Position numbers and translations under genes: made by a program | Shown here: one piece after another, positions 62,331-64,000 of the stretch | Layout: every line of letters starts with the position of its first letter | Numbering within the stretch: the first letter of the stretch is position 1 | The notes under the pieces: model-generated | What the model saw: the letters and a program-made list of their open reading frames with translations, nothing else | What the model was told of the DNA's origin: nothing | Databases searched by the model: none | Source: Euleptes europaea | Lineage: Eukaryota > Chordata > Lepidosauria > Squamata > Sphaerodactylidae | Assembly (NCBI RefSeq): GCF_029931775.1 | Contig: NC_079325.1 | Span: 52,684,286 to 52,748,285, forward strand | DNA length: 64,000 bases | Direction of reading: 5' to 3'

Positions 62331-64000
62331 TGAACGCCTGGGGTGTGTTTTATGCTTGGAAGCGGATCCCCATGGGGTTGTGCTATGGGGCTTTCCCCCC
62401 CCCTTCCTAAACCATGCCCAATGCACCCTTTTGTGTCTGTGAGAAGAACTCGTTTTATTTATTGGTTCTTTTATTTATTGGTCCTTCGACAATCTTGTAT
62501 TTATGTTTAATGTCTTGAGTATCGTTTGAATACCTGGAAGAGGATCCCCTGTGAAATCTTAGTGGAGGTTCCCTTCTTGTTAAATACCGTAGTTACATCT
62601 CTTGAATTCCTGGGAAATGAAAGGATTCTCTCCTTCCTCCCCAGGTTTGGTGGGTGGGAGAGCCCCCCTGGGTGTGTGTGTGTGTTAAGTGCCGTCAAGT
62701 CGCTTCCGACTCATGGCGACCCTACGAATGAAAGTCCTTTAAAATGTCCTATCTGCCCCTGGGTAAGGATCCTAAATGCTTCCCTTGAGAAGATCCCCTC
62801 ATGAACATTTAGTGGGGAGAAAGGAAGACTCCTCTCTTGTTAAATACCCCAAGCACATGCCTTGAATGCCTGGGTGACTTCTCCCTGCCGCGTGTAGGTT
62901 TGGGGGGAAGATAGAGGACTCTTTATTGTTAAATGAATTTGATGCATGCGCTGGATGTGTGTAAGAGCATTTATTTCTGCTGCCTTTCCCAACGCTCCAT
63001 TTCTTTTGTTGTTGTTGTTAAATTTTGTGGACCAGTCTCACAAAAGTAATTTTCCACACTTTTATATATACATATAGCAAACACACACATCAAATGCCCC
63101 TTGAATGACTTGGAGGTCAAGTTAAAGTTCACAACCCATCTTCTGATTCCTCTCTCTGTGTTGTTTGGGGAAAGATTTGCTGGGCTGCACACACATTTCC
63201 CCTGTACAGTTGCCTGTCAATTTATGGATTCTAGGTTATGACCCACTCCAAAGCTCTGGAGGTTTAAAAGGATGGGCTTTGCACCTCATTTGTCGAGGAG
63301 TTTGGAGAAGCCTGTGTACGTGCATTGGGTCCTGTATGAAGTGTCATTCTTCAGATCAAAGCAAGTGTAGCAGGGTGAAGCTTCTTCCTCTGTTGAAATT
63401 TGGGCAGTGCCACCTGTATGCACTGCTTCTTTGACTTTGGGGTGATAGAGGTGAGCAGGGACAATTCCCCGGATGCCACTGTACTCGCATGCCTGTTGTG
63501 CAAAGCTTCCTAGAGTGGTCACATGAACTTGCAGTGCCATCTTGGATGCATTATAACCCTGCTGCCATAGGCAGCTTTTAGAATTTGTCGTTGAAAAGCT
63601 GCCTGTGGCAAAAATGAGGCAGTGACATCTCCAAGATGGTTCTTAATGCCCACAAGGCTGCTTTAGGATGAATATTCACATGCATGTGTCTCTCCATCGC
63701 CACAAGAGCTGTTGCTGTGTGCCATTCTCTGGTCAGCAATTGTGTGTCCCAAGAGGGAAGCATTAGCATCAAGCTGAATTCTGCCTCAGACAGCCAAAAA
63801 AAAAAGGTGTAGCCTTACTTTAGTCGTATCAAGGTTGTCTGTCCCCCATTCAGTAGTAAATAAAGACTATCACACCTTCCAGTCTCAAGAGGCCAGTACC
63901 TTGTTTGTAGGAGCAAAGTGTAATGAAGGCTTTTTCCTTTATCATTAATTTACTGAATGATAGAGGCACCCTACATTCTTATAGGAGGCTATTAGCGAAA
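62001..64000 (+). other. GOLGA2: GOLGA2 intron 1 (start)
   Basis: GC-rich to about 62.4 kb, then mixed. 62680-62755 is a short reversed Bov-B 3' end (GTGCCGTCAAGTCGCTTCCG) with a GT run. No GOLGA2 exon 2 found. Confidence 0.6.

Noticed and set aside
61577-62426. Open frames of 140-260 residues around the GOLGA2 start
   Set aside because: CpG-island composition artefacts; only the short RQSKLAAAKKK exon has homology and a proper donor.

Overview
The window is vertebrate nuclear DNA from a squamate reptile. A gecko-like lineage is my guess from the repeats and was not tested. Support comes from Bov-B (RTE) and CR1 LINE fragments, at least four SINE families (including one with a 5S rRNA head and a Bov-B-like tail), many short hAT and 3-bp-duplication MITEs, and split genes with canonical GT-AG introns. 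There is no prokaryotic organisation.

Four genes follow the order and alternating orientation of human 9q34.11: COQ4 (-), TRUB2 (+), SWI5 (-), GOLGA2 (+). COQ4 (four internal exons, 4.5-10.6 kb) is a coenzyme Q biosynthesis factor; its last exons lie off the left edge and its first exon was not found. TRUB2 (eight exons, 20.8-46.3 kb) is complete and encodes about 347 residues of a mitochondrial pseudouridine synthase. It starts in a CpG-rich region that probably also serves COQ4. SWI5 (five exons, 57.0-48.5 kb, minus strand) is a recombination mediator and converges on TRUB2. GOLGA2 contributes only its first coding exon (61953-62000), in a CpG island. A fifth coding unit, on the TRUB2 strand inside TRUB2 intron 6, is a strong match to UQCC4/CCSMST1, a small complex III assembly factor. 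The human gene lies elsewhere (16p13.3), so this placement is unexpected.

The rest is mostly repeats: SINEs and a Bov-B piece around COQ4; a 0.9-kb tandem array and nested hAT/5S-SINE insertions near the TRUB2 promoter; a broken Ty1/copia element just upstream of TRUB2 exon 7; a nest of DNA transposons in SWI5 intron 4; and a 2.2-kb array of LINE 3' ends before the GOLGA2 island.

The most interesting signal is in two repeat families. Both carry the core layout of a hammerhead ribozyme: CUGAAGA, a hairpin, GAAA, a self-complementary 4-nt stem III, then a C that ends the cleavage site. One family occurs as near-perfect inverted dimers, one of them flanked by a 15-bp direct repeat. The other occurs as a 111-bp insertion with a 12-bp target duplication. 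This fits Penelope-like or retrozyme-like mobilisation. Hammerheads in Penelope-like elements are already published; the inverted-dimer structure, the constant extra nucleotide before stem II, and the tandem amplification beside a housekeeping promoter deserve a second look.
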